64,000 nt of DNA from Traorella massiliensis (GCF_900104665.1 NZ_LT629969.1:463559-527558), one strand, 5' to 3'. Shown: positions 17,668 to 27,146, counted from the first letter of the stretch. Program-made: numbers and translations. Notes: generated by a model from the sequence alone, not told the origin.

Positions 17668-19126
17668 ATAATAATTTTTTTAGCTTTTCAATACTTTCTT
17701 TGTTTTCTTTAATTTCCTGGAGCTGATTTATAATATTTACAGCGACAGTAATAACAGGAATGATCAGTATTACAATCAAGATCAGGGAAGGTATGGAAGC
17801 AAGGCTGGCTGTTTCTCCTATCCAATATTCTAATATAGGGATGAGGGAAGCATAGATGGTTAGGATACTAACAAGTGTTCCTAAGATACCTACATAAATT
17901 TGAACATACTTCTTTTTTATTTCTTTTTGCTTCTCCTCGATTTGTTTTTTACGATTTGTAATTGTATCATAATAGGCAATAAGGCTTTGAAATTTAGATC
18001 GGAATTCATTTTCATATTCACTAATATTAAATGCTCTTTCTATCAGATTATAGACTTGATTAACATGTTCAACAGAACTTGGTACATCAAAAAAGCATCT
18101 TAATAAAAATAAAGAGAAAAGTTCATTTGTTTTTTGAAACTCAATCAGCTTATTTTCAATCATATCATAATCATTAAAAGGATAATTATATTGACGTATT
18201 TCATTAAGAAGATAGATTAGAGAACGTTTTTGATGTAATGCATTTAAAAATAAAAAGAAATAATCACTTTCCCATTTATATTCAAATCCTTGATCAAAAA
18301 AACGATCTGTTCTTTCTATATGTGATTCAACAGTTAATGAACAAAGACCATTGATAGAAGCACACCAGTATTGATTAGAAAAAACCTGCAGAATATTATT
18401 CCCATGATCAGATTGATTGTTTAATTGATAAGCTGAATGGTAATTTCTTGCGAGATTTTGAAGGTCATGACTTTGTGGATGCTGATCAGTAATAAGATAA
18501 GAATAAATAATAGGTTTTCGATGTAAAGTATCCTGAATATAAAGACCTAATTCAATATCTCCTTCTAAATAAGAAATAAACTGCGAAATAAATTGCTGGA
18601 GAGATATTTTTTGGAAAGAATAGGTAGTGCTTTTTGTTTCTGCATTCCATATTTTCTTTGGGATTTCCAGATAGTTTTTAGCATCTTTCGGTTCACATAG
18701 GTAATACATAAGATTCATGCAAGTATCTAAAGAACATTCGTCTTTAGCATCGACTCGCATCATTAAAAAAACAACGCCGCTTTCAAATAAAACGATTCGC
18801 ATATCTTTTAAATAAATTTCAAAAGGTTTTTCTACTGTACGGGCATAGAAATACAATGAATCATTAGGACGTGGCGGCAACTGAAAGAGATCACGTTTTT
18901 TTAATGAAAAAACGTGACCGATCTTAGCATTATGATCTTCTTTGCTAAGAAGCCTGCGAAGACCTTTTCTAAGATCTTGAGTTTTTATGCCTGTTTCTTC
19001 AAAAACAGGCAATGTCTTATTTTTGTGATTTAAATACGTTGCCTTTTTTATTGAATCAACGCTTTGTTCGTAATTTGCTAAAAGAGGATATATGATCCAT
19101 GAATGATGTTTTTTTACAGTACACAT
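17666..19126 (-). CDS. Unknown 486-aa protein with two C-terminal membrane helices
   Basis: I do not recognise the family. The first about 400 residues look soluble, with alternating helix and strand and scattered Trp/Tyr; a charged helical segment (NRKKQIEEKQKEIKKKY) leads into two hydrophobic spans (about 404-430 and 440-468) and a final charged coil (LQEIKENKESIEKLKKLL). This shape is like CorA-type channels, but the GMN motif at the end of the first helix is absent, so magnesium transport is not supported. Start ATG follows GGAGAAATATT. It is divergent from the HEPN-methyltransferase gene across a 153-base AT-rich gap, so shared control is possible. Confidence 0.7.
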   Translation of the reverse strand: MCTVKKHHSWIIYPLLANYEQSVDSIKKATYLNHKNKTLPVFEETGIKTQDLRKGLRRLLSKEDHNAKIGHVFSLKKRDLFQLPPRPNDSLYFYARTVEKPFEIYLKDMRIVLFESGVVFLMMRVDAKDECSLDTCMNLMYYLCEPKDAKNYLEIPKKIWNAETKSTTYSFQKISLQQFISQFISYLEGDIELGLYIQDTLHRKPIIYSYLITDQHPQSHDLQNLARNYHSAYQLNNQSDHGNNILQVFSNQYWCASINGLCSLTVESHIERTDRFFDQGFEYKWESDYFFLFLNALHQKRSLIYLLNEIRQYNYPFNDYDMIENKLIEFQKTNELFSLFLLRCFFDVPSSVEHVNQVYNLIERAFNISEYENEFRSKFQSLIAYYDTITNRKKQIEEKQKEIKKKYVQIYVGILGTLVSILTIYASLIPILEYWIGETASLASIPSLILIVILIIPVITVAVNIINQLQEIKENKESIEKLKKLL

Positions 19127-19279
19127 AATATTTCTCCATTTTTATATATTATAATTATAACGCACATCATTTAAATGTGAAAATATTTTTATGATATTTG
19201 ATAATAATTAAAAAAATAAAGAAACATCTAAAAAGAAGTATGATAAAATAAAAGAAACATAGACGAAGGAGGAGAGAAT

Positions 19280-20674
19280 ATGCAGGATTTTATACGTGCT
19301 GACCAGTTAGACAAAATTGAACATTTTATTGCGCTAGGCTATTATGACTCAGCTGTAAAAGAAAGTTGTGCGCTTTTAGAAGAAATACTAAAAAAAGTTT
19401 ATCGTCAGGCTTTGGCAGATCTTCCTATAGAAGATCGCACTGTTTTGCTTGAAAGTGAAGAAAAAATAGGAAACCGAAACAAGAGCTATACAAAATTTGG
19501 TTTTGGTGAATTAGTGGGCTTATTCAATCGCAGTCGTCTTTTAGAAAGATGGGGAAAATATACGCAATCAAATATGGGGATCATCCGATCCATTTCATTA
19601 GATTATATCGTTGATTTGAGAAACCGTTTGACTCATGATCAGGCAAATCAAATGTGTACAAAGGCTGAAGCTAATCTTGCTTATGATGCTTTGACAAACT
19701 GGTTAAGCTTTATTGGATATAAAGAAATGGATCGAGGTATTGAAAAAGCTTTTACATCCTTAAATGGAGAAGAAAAGAAACAGGAAGTCAGCATCTATGA
19801 TAAAGTAAAGGAAAAAGTTAATTCAGATTATGATTCTTCAAGCGTACGTGAAAAAAGACGTTTAAAGCTGCAGTCGAGTTATAGTGAAGAATTTGATGCA
19901 CAGTGTTTTGAATATGTATTAAATAGAATGGATAAGAAACAAGGATTAATTGGCTTAGATATTGGCTGTGCTGACGGCTATGTAACGGAATTGAGATTTA
20001 AAAAAGAATATCCTTTTGACATGGTGATTGGCGTTGATTTTAATGGAAAACTTATTGAAAAAATTTCTCAGGAAGATCATGGACATTTTTATTATCATCA
20101 GTTAGACTTAGAAGCAAAAGATTTCGATGACAGAATACAAGCAATTATGGATGAACACGAAATCGAAGGTTTTGATGTGATATTTAGTGCTCTGACCCTT
20201 CATCACTTAAAAAATCCTCAGCGTATTCTTATGAAACTGAGAAAGTATTTAAATCGAGGAGGAGCTATCATTATCCGTGGTGTTGATGATGGAGCTATGT
20301 TGGCTTATGATGATGGTGGACTTGTGGAAAAAATATTAAAAGAAACAATTTCTTTTGAGAATGTATCCGATCGTTTTCATGGAAGAAAGTTCTATACAAT
20401 GCTATGTTCTTTAGGATATAAAGATATTCAGATGAGATATCAAGTGGACGATACGACTCATATGACTTTTGAAGAAAGAGAAGATTTTTTTCATTATTAC
20501 TTTGATTTCCGTTTGAGCTATACCTTAAGAACTTTAAATAAAGATCCAGATAATCCTCTTTATCAGGAAAATCATATGAAAATGCAGGAAATGTTAGATG
20601 AGTTAGAAGAAAAGTTTATGAAACCGGATTTCTTTTTTTCAACATTGACAATAAGTGCTATTGGGTTTAAGTAA
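19280..20674 (+). CDS. HEPN-like domain fused to SAM-dependent methyltransferase
   Basis: 464 residues in two parts. Residues 1-150 are helical with RNRLTH at 114-119, fitting the R-x4-6-H motif of HEPN domains, many of which are RNA-cutting or nucleotide-binding. Residues about 195-464 are a class I methyltransferase: motif I LDIGCADGY (about 226-234), acidic GVDF, then SALTLHHLKNPQ and an IIRGVDDG block. A basic linker (REKRRLKLQSS) joins them. The strong site GGAGGAGAGAAT precedes ATG. The HAD gene starts one base after the stop. The target is unknown: RNA, protein or small molecule. The HEPN call rests on helical pattern plus the motif and needs a profile search. Confidence 0.75.
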   Translation: MQDFIRADQLDKIEHFIALGYYDSAVKESCALLEEILKKVYRQALADLPIEDRTVLLESEEKIGNRNKSYTKFGFGELVGLFNRSRLLERWGKYTQSNMGIIRSISLDYIVDLRNRLTHDQANQMCTKAEANLAYDALTNWLSFIGYKEMDRGIEKAFTSLNGEEKKQEVSIYDKVKEKVNSDYDSSSVREKRRLKLQSSYSEEFDAQCFEYVLNRMDKKQGLIGLDIGCADGYVTELRFKKEYPFDMVIGVDFNGKLIEKISQEDHGHFYYHQLDLEAKDFDDRIQAIMDEHEIEGFDVIFSALTLHHLKNPQRILMKLRKYLNRGGAIIIRGVDDGAMLAYDDGGLVEKILKETISFENVSDRFHGRKFYTMLCSLGYKDIQMRYQVDDTTHMTFEEREDFFHYYFDFRLSYTLRTLNKDPDNPLYQENHMKMQEMLDELEEKFMKPDFFFSTLTISAIGFK

Positions 20675-20675
20675 T

Positions 20676-21260
20676 ATGAAATATAAAAATATCATTTTCG
20701 ATTTTGGAAATGTTCTTTCTGTTTTTGATACAGATCAATTATTGAAAAAGTGTACGCCTTATTATGATGAAAAAATGAAAGAAGCTATCTTTTATGATTG
20801 GGAAGCTTTGGATAAAGGTATGATCAGTTATGAGGATTATATTGGAAAAGCTTTATCTTTAGCTGATCAAAAAGATGAAGATGCCATTCATTTATTTTTT
20901 AGTCAATGGTATTTAATGCTTGATGATATTGAAGAAATGCAACAATGGGTATATGAACTAAAAAAAGGGGGATATCATTTATATATTCTATCGAATGCAC
21001 CTGTTATATTTGAGGAATATGCCTATACATATTCCTTTACAGATCTGTTTGATGGAGCTGTTTATTCAGGAAGCATTCAGCTTTCTAAACCAGATAAAGC
21101 AATATATTATTATCTTTTAGATAAATATCAATTAAAAGCAGAGGAATGTTTTTTCATAGATGATAAATCATGTAATGTAGAAGCGGCAAAAGAGTGTGGT
21201 ATCGAAGCAATGGTATATCATCAGAATTTAGATGATATTAAAAAGGCTGTTTTAGGTTAG
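20676..21260 (+). CDS. HAD-superfamily hydrolase
   Basis: 194 residues: motif I IIFDFGNVLSVFD (the nucleophile Asp followed by FGNV, as in YihX/epoxide-hydrolase-like HADs), a Ser/Thr motif LYILSNAP, Lys in SIQLSKPDKAIY and the metal-binding acidic pair in FFIDDKSCNVEAA. This is the haloacid dehalogenase-like phosphatase group acting on small phosphorylated metabolites. Start ATG 20676, one base after the preceding stop, is chosen over an upstream in-frame start that lies inside the methyltransferase gene. It is in an apparent operon with the methyltransferase and acetyltransferase genes. Confidence 0.88.
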   Translation: MKYKNIIFDFGNVLSVFDTDQLLKKCTPYYDEKMKEAIFYDWEALDKGMISYEDYIGKALSLADQKDEDAIHLFFSQWYLMLDDIEEMQQWVYELKKGGYHLYILSNAPVIFEEYAYTYSFTDLFDGAVYSGSIQLSKPDKAIYYYLLDKYQLKAEECFFIDDKSCNVEAAKECGIEAMVYHQNLDDIKKAVLG

Positions 21261-21268
21261 GAGAATAT

Positions 21269-21733
21269 ATGTTGAAATATCATATCATGAATGAAGAGGA
21301 GAAAAAAATCATCTGTGATTGGAAATATGAAAAGGAATATGAAATTTATAATTTAGAGTCTTATGAAGCAATGAAAGAGAAAAAAAGCGGACTGGCGAAC
21401 CCGGCTCATGTGAATAATTTTTATTCTTTTTATGATGATCAGCAGCTTGTTGGATTTGCAAATATTCTTGAGGAAGAAAAAGAAGTTTTTATTGGTTTGG
21501 GTGTAAACCCATTATATTGCAATCAAGGCTATGGCACTGAAATATTACATTATGTTTCAAAGATTGCGAAAAGCTTATATAAAGAAAAGCCTTTATATTT
21601 AGAAGTCAGATCATGGAATAAAAGAGCGATACGATGCTATGAAAAAGCAGGATTTGTCATTGATGGAAACTCTTTTGAACAAGTTAGCGGCATTGGTAAA
21701 GGTGAGTTTTATCGAATGGTAAAAAAAGATTAA
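21269..21733 (+). CDS. GNAT-family N-acetyltransferase
   Basis: 154 residues with the GNAT core: LVGFANILEEEKEVFIGLGVNPLYCNQGYGTEIL holds the pyrophosphate loop (Q-G-Y-G-T), followed by LEVRSWNKRAIRCYEKAGF, the acetyl-CoA-binding helix. It transfers acetyl from acetyl-CoA to an amine on an unknown substrate. Start ATG is 8 bases after the HAD stop with a GGAG site overlapping that gene's end. It is the third gene of the likely operon 19280-21733. Confidence 0.9.
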   Translation: MLKYHIMNEEEKKIICDWKYEKEYEIYNLESYEAMKEKKSGLANPAHVNNFYSFYDDQQLVGFANILEEEKEVFIGLGVNPLYCNQGYGTEILHYVSKIAKSLYKEKPLYLEVRSWNKRAIRCYEKAGFVIDGNSFEQVSGIGKGEFYRMVKKD

Positions 21734-21760
21734 ATGAGTGAATTTTTAACTATAACTTTA

Positions 21761-21789
21761 TTGTCATTTCTTTCGTTTTGTGATAAATT
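21761..21789 (+). promoter_or_regulatory. Promoter-like sequence upstream of AAGC-repeat leader
   Basis: TTGTCA (21761-21766, 5/6 to consensus) and TAAATT (21784-21789, 4/6) are exactly 17 bases apart. A start near 21796 would give a transcript beginning just before the ribosome site of the leader ORF. Confidence 0.55.
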
Positions 21790-21826
21790 AAAATCATAGA
21801 AAAATGCAGAAAGGAGCTTGACAAGG

Positions 21827-21952
<126 letters not shown>

Positions 21953-21987
21953 CTTATTTTTTCACAAGTCAAACTCTAAAAAGATAC

Positions 21988-22025
21988 AAGCGTATTTTGT
22001 CCATTAGGATAAGTGCGCTTTTTTT
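21988..22025 (+). terminator. Terminator-like hairpin between repeat leader and surface gene (candidate attenuator)
   Basis: Outer stem AAGCG (21988-21992) / CGCTT (22016-22020), inner stem TTGTCC / GGATAA (21997-22002 / 22007-22012) with loop ATTA, followed by T7 (22019-22025). It lies between the leader promoter and the surface-protein start, so in the absence of leader translation it could stop transcription before the gene. Confidence 0.6.
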
Positions 22026-22048
22026 CTGTATTTTGGAAAGGAGCTAAA

Positions 22049-23881
22049 ATGAAAAACAAAGTTTTAAGTTTACTGATGGCATTATGTCTGGTAGCAGGAT
22101 TAGCACCAATGGGCATAAAAGCGAATGAAACAGCAGATGTGTGGGATGGAACGGCAGATACTTCGTGGTATACTGGTACAGAAACAACTTATGAAATTGA
22201 TTCTGCTGAAGCTTTGGCAGGTTTGTCAAAACTGGCCGCTGAAGGAAATACATTTCAGGGAATATCTTTAAATTTAACAACAGATGTAGACCTTGATAAT
22301 ATTGAATGGACACCAATCGCCATGTTTATGGGCAATTTTAATGGTAATGATCATAAAGTGAAAAATATGTATGTTGCATTAGATTCAGGCCAGAGTGGAT
22401 TTTTTGAGTATCTGCAAAATGCGGTTGTGGAAAATCTTATTATTGAAAATGCGAATGTAAATATGCTATCAACTAATAACAGCTTTTATCAAGGTGTTCT
22501 GGCTGGGTGGACACAGAATAGTGAAATAAAGAACTGTGGCACATCTGGAGTATTGAAAGCAGATGTCACAGCTTCTGATGTGCCTTGTATTGGAGGTTTT
22601 ATCGGTTCTGCAAAAGGAAATTCAGTTTTGCAAAATTGCTGGTCAACTGTAAAAGTAACGGTGGTAAATGAAGATCTGCCAGCAATGGTTGGTGGCTTGA
22701 TTGGTCAGTGGGAAAATGCTTCCAATGGTGCAAAAATCATGGATTGTTACTTTGGTGGAATGATTGAGGTAGCGAACAATACTACTTCAACGTCAGGAAT
22801 TATTGGCGCAGCACTTTCTTTTAATGGGAATGTAGTATTAATCAGTGGATGTGTTTCTTATGGTACATTAATAGTCCCTGAAGAAGCCGCAGAAAATGCT
22901 CTTCATATCGGAGCATTGGATGAGTATGGACAAGTAGAAAACTGTATCTGGCCAGATGATGGAAAAACTGGCGTTGTTCGGCTTGTGGTCGATTGGAGTA
23001 TAGGTGAAGCAACTGCTGATCCAAATTTTGATGAAAATTTATGTGGACATTCAGTAACGCTTTTTTCTGAAGATGTAATCCAAGAACTTAACGCAAAAGC
23101 ACAGACTCCAGATTTGTGGGCTTTAGGAATAAACGGATATCCAGTTTACGCAACTCAAACATCTTTAATTCGTGCTGATTATTCAGCTGTAGATGCTGCT
23201 AAAGAAAAAGTTCCTACAGATTTGTCATTATATACGGATGAAACTGTGAATGCTTTGAATAATTTGCTTATTAGTATAGATGAAAATATGAGTTTGGATG
23301 AGCAGAAAGAAGTCGATGCGATGGCTCAGGCCATAGAGGACGCCATTACTGCTCTTGAATACAAAGATGCAGATTATACGTCTGTCAATGAAGCCATTGA
23401 AAAGACAAATAGCTTGGACAAGACATTGTATAAAGATTTTTCAGGTGTAGAAAAGTCATTAGCTGCCGTAGTTTCTGATTTAGATATCACTCAACAGGAA
23501 GAGGTAGATGCCATGGCTAAAGCTATAGAGGATGCCGTTGGTGCTTTAGAATATAAAGATGCAGATTATACGGCCGTCAATGATGCGATTGCAAAGGCAG
23601 AAGCTTTAGATTCAGAACAATATAAAGATTTTACAGCTGTAGAAGAAGCTTTGGCATCTGTTGTAGAAGGTCTTGATATCACACATCAAAAAGAAGTCGA
23701 TGCGATGGCACAGGCTATACTGGATGCGATTTCCGGATTGGAAGTAAAACCAGCAGATACACAGACACCATCAACAAGTGATCATAGTTCTATCATATTA
23801 TGGATCATGGTCATGATAGGTGCTGCAATGAGTCTGATAAGCTTTGTTGCTTACGATTACAAAAAGAAATATAATCATTAA
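22049..23881 (+). CDS. Secreted surface protein with GLUG-like and FIVAR-like repeats
   Basis: 610 residues starting at ATG 22049 after GGAAAGGAG. Signal peptide 1-25 (VLSLLMALCLVAGL). Residues about 30-350 form GLUG-like beta-helix turns (NFNGNDHKVKNMYVAL, GGLIGQWENASNGAKIMDCYF). About 385-570 hold three helical FIVAR-like repeats of about 60 residues (ADYTAVNDAIAKAEALD, EVDAMAKAIEDAVGALE), usually adhesins or glycan-binding spacers. The end has TPSTSD, a hydrophobic span and KKKYNH, a sorting-signal layout with TS instead of TG. An in-frame GTG at 22013 has no site. Expression is probably controlled by the repeat leader. Ligand unknown. Confidence 0.88.
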   Translation: MKNKVLSLLMALCLVAGLAPMGIKANETADVWDGTADTSWYTGTETTYEIDSAEALAGLSKLAAEGNTFQGISLNLTTDVDLDNIEWTPIAMFMGNFNGNDHKVKNMYVALDSGQSGFFEYLQNAVVENLIIENANVNMLSTNNSFYQGVLAGWTQNSEIKNCGTSGVLKADVTASDVPCIGGFIGSAKGNSVLQNCWSTVKVTVVNEDLPAMVGGLIGQWENASNGAKIMDCYFGGMIEVANNTTSTSGIIGAALSFNGNVVLISGCVSYGTLIVPEEAAENALHIGALDEYGQVENCIWPDDGKTGVVRLVVDWSIGEATADPNFDENLCGHSVTLFSEDVIQELNAKAQTPDLWALGINGYPVYATQTSLIRADYSAVDAAKEKVPTDLSLYTDETVNALNNLLISIDENMSLDEQKEVDAMAQAIEDAITALEYKDADYTSVNEAIEKTNSLDKTLYKDFSGVEKSLAAVVSDLDITQQEEVDAMAKAIEDAVGALEYKDADYTAVNDAIAKAEALDSEQYKDFTAVEEALASVVEGLDITHQKEVDAMAQAILDAISGLEVKPADTQTPSTSDHSSIILWIMVMIGAAMSLISFVAYDYKKKYNH

Positions 23882-23884
23882 AAA

Positions 23885-23911
23885 AAGCGCTCTGTGATTA
23901 ACAGGGCGCTT
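23885..23911. terminator. Terminator after surface-protein gene
   Basis: Stem AAGCGC-T-CTGT / ACAG-G-GCGCTT with loop GATTA and a weak T-tract, four bases after the stop. The A-run on the left also serves the convergent gene. Confidence 0.8.
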
Positions 23912-23926
23912 CTTATTAGGAAACTC

Positions 23927-24346
23927 TTAAAATTTAAATAAGTTTAATCCAATGTTTTCATCGAATACACGATCTACTTCACCATCAATGACATCAATGA
24001 ACATTTCACATGTTGCGGAAATAATGCATTCATTTAAATGCCCTCCATAGACATTCTGATTACCATCAGCTACATTGATATGCAAATGCAGATATACTTC
24101 ACCATCTTTTCTAGTAATATTACCAATCAAAGATGTAATCTCCATATCCTGATCTAATTCTCTGGAATAGTACTTCTTTTCTTCAATGTTGAAAAGACCT
24201 ACTTTTACATGATTTGTAGCTCCTAATGCCTGAACATTTCCAAGTTTGATATCATACTGCTTTACGATTTCAGTTAAGGAAGCAATTACTTCTTCTCCCT
24301 TATCCAGTCTTACGACAATTTTGTTGTTGAATTTTCTTGATTCCAT
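23927..24346 (-). CDS. PPC/DUF296-domain protein
   Basis: 139 residues, a single PPC (DUF296) domain as found alone in bacteria: KIVVRLDKGEEVIASLTEIV, then LGNVQALGATNHVKVGLF and the His-containing HLHINVADGNQNVYGGHL, which in structures of the family forms a trimer with a metal-binding site. In plants the domain goes with AT-hooks; bacterial single-domain forms have no settled function. Start is the second ATG at 24346, overlapping the upstream TGA (TGATG) and correctly spaced from GGAGG; the ATG at 24349 is too close. It is coupled to the phosphoesterase gene. Confidence 0.88.
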   Translation of the reverse strand: MESRKFNNKIVVRLDKGEEVIASLTEIVKQYDIKLGNVQALGATNHVKVGLFNIEEKKYYSRELDQDMEITSLIGNITRKDGEVYLHLHINVADGNQNVYGGHLNECIISATCEMFIDVIDGEVDRVFDENIGLNLFKF

Positions 24347-25206
24347 CATTTACCTCCTATTGCTGTTAAGCGAATCATATGACATTGAGGATCCGCAAAG
24401 ATCCTGATGTCGCTTTCTGTAGTTCCAAGCCCATTTGAAACGATCAGCTTGGTTTGATTGATAGTATATTCACCATTGGAATATACACTGGCACCTTCCT
24501 TTTTTTGAAGGGCTCCAATAAATGGCAAAGCAATTTGTCCACCATGAGAATGCCCTGCAAGAACAAGATCAATGTTGCTAAGGGGCAATTCATTTACAAT
24601 ATCCGGAGCATGTGTTAAAACGATTGTATAAGCACTTGTATCAACATTTTCAAAAGCAAGGGATATATCTGGATTTCCACCTATCTGTGAATCAATGCCA
24701 ATTAGGTTTACAGCTGTAGCATTGTTTTTTGTAATTAGCAGATGTTCATTTGTCAATAATTCAAAATCAGCCTGATATAAAAGATTTTCAACAAGATCAC
24801 TGACAACAGGATCATGATCCTCTTCACCTAAAACAGCAAATTTTCCTAAATCTGCTTGCAAAGATTTTAAAAGTGTGATCAATTCCTGCTGTGATTCTTC
24901 AGTTGGCGGATATGTTGAAGGATCATCAAATAAATCACCGCCAAATAGAATAATATCCGGTTTATTGGCATTGATTTTTTCAATCATATTTTCTAAACGT
25001 TCATAATTCATGAAATGGTTATAATGAATATCGCTGATAAAAGCAATTTTTAGATTGCTTGTTTCTTCACTGATCTTACTGCTTTCAATCGTTTGATTGA
25101 CGATCGTAACATTTGTAACACTGACTGTTGTGCCATAAAAGATAAAGGCTATGATCAAAGCTACTATCAAAAATAAAACCGCTAGAACTTTCAAGAATTT
25201 TTTCAT
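24346..25206 (-). CDS. Membrane-anchored metallophosphoesterase (YkuE/YaeI type)
   Basis: 286 residues with an N-terminal membrane helix (about 5-25) and a calcineurin-like domain outside or near the membrane. Metal-ligand motifs are AFISDIHYNHF, LFGGDLFDD, GEEDHD (variant of GNHD), LTHAPD and LAGHSHGGQI. YaeI-type enzymes hydrolyse phospholipid or nucleotide phosphodiesters. GNHE is replaced by GEEDHD, a known style of variation. The gene precedes and overlaps the PPC-domain gene and follows the RNase J gene end in the same direction by 62 bases. Confidence 0.9.
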   Translation of the reverse strand: MKKFLKVLAVLFLIVALIIAFIFYGTTVSVTNVTIVNQTIESSKISEETSNLKIAFISDIHYNHFMNYERLENMIEKINANKPDIILFGGDLFDDPSTYPPTEESQQELITLLKSLQADLGKFAVLGEEDHDPVVSDLVENLLYQADFELLTNEHLLITKNNATAVNLIGIDSQIGGNPDISLAFENVDTSAYTIVLTHAPDIVNELPLSNIDLVLAGHSHGGQIALPFIGALQKKEGASVYSNGEYTINQTKLIVSNGLGTTESDIRIFADPQCHMIRLTAIGGK

Positions 25207-25249
25207 ATTTCTATTTTACAATCTTTCATGATATCTGTTAAGTTTTTTT

Positions 25250-25281
25250 TAGAAAAAAGAAGGAGGTTTAAGCTTCCTTCT
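25250..25281 (-). terminator. Terminator at the end of the RNase J gene
   Basis: Stem GAAGGAGG / (C)TTCCTTC with loop TTTAAG, overlapping the last codons. The minus strand continues in a long U-tract. Confidence 0.7.
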
Positions 25282-27067
25282 TGTGAGTGGCATGAGTTGC
25301 TTTTGCAGCACGTGCCTGCTGCATCTGAGCCATGGCTTCCTTTGAATTTAGAATGACCGGAATTACGATTGGATTACGGTGAGTCTTGTTGTAAAGGAAA
25401 GGCTCTAATGATCCACGAATCGTGTTTTTAATATCATTGAAAGTAATCTTTGATTGCATTTTTTCTTTTAATGCATTATAGACTACTACTTCTGCTTCTT
25501 TTAAAAGTGATTGTGAATCTTTGATAAATACAAAGCCACGTGATACGATTACAGGACGGCATAGAATAGAGTTTGTTCTGGAATCGATGCATACGATAAC
25601 AGAACACATTCCATTATCTGCCAGGATCTTTCTATCTTTTAATACAGCGGTACTCAAACCACTGATATCATTTCCATCGACATAAATATCATCTGCTGGA
25701 ATACGATAGCTTGTTTCAAAGACTTCTTCATTACGTAGGATCAATACATCACCATTAGCACAGGTAAAGATCTTATCTTCTGGAATTCCTGTCTGAATGG
25801 CTGTTTGCTTATGCTGACGCAGCATTTTATATTCACCATGTACAGGCATGAAATATTTTGGCTTGATCAGCTGTAACATAAGCTTCTGTTCTTCCTGAGA
25901 TGCATGTCCTGTCGTATGCAGGTTATTGAAGATAGAGTTGGTTAGCACATTTGCTCCTGCTCTAAATAATTTATTAATGACATGGTTGACACTTGATCCA
26001 TTGCCTGGAATCGGATTGCTTGAGAATACGATCGTATCATTTGGCATGAGCTTGATATAACGATGTGTTCCTTGAGCAATACGGCTGAGAGCCGCTAAAG
26101 GCTCACCCTGACTTCCTGTACAAATAATACATATCTTATCTTCAGGTGTATGGTTTAACTCCTCAGGTGTGAGGAAATAACTGTCAGGTACTTTGATCCA
26201 TCCTAATTTACGAGCAATCGTTACCACATTTTCCATACTTCTTCCAAAGATGCAGACCTTACGTCCACAAGCTACTGCACAAGACAAGATCTGTTCCACA
26301 CGATGAACGTTGCTGGCAAATGTTGCGACGATCAAACGTCCCTGAGTTTTCTTAAAGATTTCATAAATGGCCTCAGATACTTTCTTTTCAGAAATAGAAA
26401 AATCTTCAATACCGGAATTGGTTGAATCACTCATAAGTAGTGAAACACCCGTAGCTCCTAAATAAGCCATCTTCTGATAATCTGAATTGGTACCCACAGG
26501 TGTCAGATCAAATTTAAAATCACCCGTCGTAACGATGCGTCCATTAGGTGTATTAACAATAATTCCCAAAGAATCTGGAATGGAATGAGTGGTATTGAAA
26601 AAACCACAACGGAAATGTTTTGTATTTACAACGCTATCCTCATTGATTTCAATGATCTTGCAGCGTTTCAGCATTCTTCTTTCTTCTAATTTACGATTGA
26701 TCAGCGCAACTGCAAAGCGTGGCGCATAAATCGCTTCGATATCTACCGTTTTCAACAGAAAAGGAATTCCTCCAATATGGTCTTCATGACCATGAGTAAT
26801 TAAAAGAACTTTTCTTTTATATCGGTTTCTGACTAAATAATTGTAATCAGGTATAACATAATCAACACCAAGCAAGCTTTCTTCAGGAAAACGTACACCA
26901 GCATCAATAATGAGTATCTCATCTTCATGCTCAATGCAGTACATATTTTTACCAACTTCGCCCAAACCGCCCAAAGCAAATACTAACGTATCTGTTTTTT
27001 TAGGTGAGACTCTATTATAAGTATTTTTCCCGCTTTCTCTTAGTGCCGTTTTTTCATATTGTTTCAT
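25268..27067 (-). CDS. rnj: Ribonuclease J
   Basis: 599 residues. The metallo-beta-lactamase/beta-CASP nuclease performs 5'-to-3' exonuclease and endonuclease mRNA and rRNA processing in Firmicutes. Motif HGHEDHIGG (Zn ligands) lies near residue 93, with SDSTNS, the beta-CASP stretch (VATFASNVHRVEQIL), MPVHGEYKML (His) and a C-terminal RNase J-specific domain (VSRGFVFI, NTIRGSLEPFLYNKT). Full length. I cannot say whether it is J1 or J2. Its start follows AGGAGATATTC. It is the downstream gene to the peptide deformylase on the same strand. Confidence 0.95.
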   Translation of the reverse strand: MKQYEKTALRESGKNTYNRVSPKKTDTLVFALGGLGEVGKNMYCIEHEDEILIIDAGVRFPEESLLGVDYVIPDYNYLVRNRYKRKVLLITHGHEDHIGGIPFLLKTVDIEAIYAPRFAVALINRKLEERRMLKRCKIIEINEDSVVNTKHFRCGFFNTTHSIPDSLGIIVNTPNGRIVTTGDFKFDLTPVGTNSDYQKMAYLGATGVSLLMSDSTNSGIEDFSISEKKVSEAIYEIFKKTQGRLIVATFASNVHRVEQILSCAVACGRKVCIFGRSMENVVTIARKLGWIKVPDSYFLTPEELNHTPEDKICIICTGSQGEPLAALSRIAQGTHRYIKLMPNDTIVFSSNPIPGNGSSVNHVINKLFRAGANVLTNSIFNNLHTTGHASQEEQKLMLQLIKPKYFMPVHGEYKMLRQHKQTAIQTGIPEDKIFTCANGDVLILRNEEVFETSYRIPADDIYVDGNDISGLSTAVLKDRKILADNGMCSVIVCIDSRTNSILCRPVIVSRGFVFIKDSQSLLKEAEVVVYNALKEKMQSKITFNDIKNTIRGSLEPFLYNKTHRNPIVIPVILNSKEAMAQMQQARAAKATHATHKKEA

Positions 27068-27118
27068 GAATATCTCCTTTCACTAGCACTTGATTACTCT
27101 TAGTATAACATATCAAAA

Positions 27119-27146
27119 CAAAAAAATGTAGCTTTTGCATTTTTTT
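27119..27146. terminator. Weak hairpin after def
   Basis: AAAAAATG / CATTTTTT around a short loop, just after the def stop on the minus strand. Low GC content of the stem makes this uncertain. Confidence 0.35.

Noticed and set aside
17666..19126. CorA magnesium transporter
   Set aside because: Two C-terminal helices fit, but the GMN motif and the usual length and N-terminal pattern are missing.
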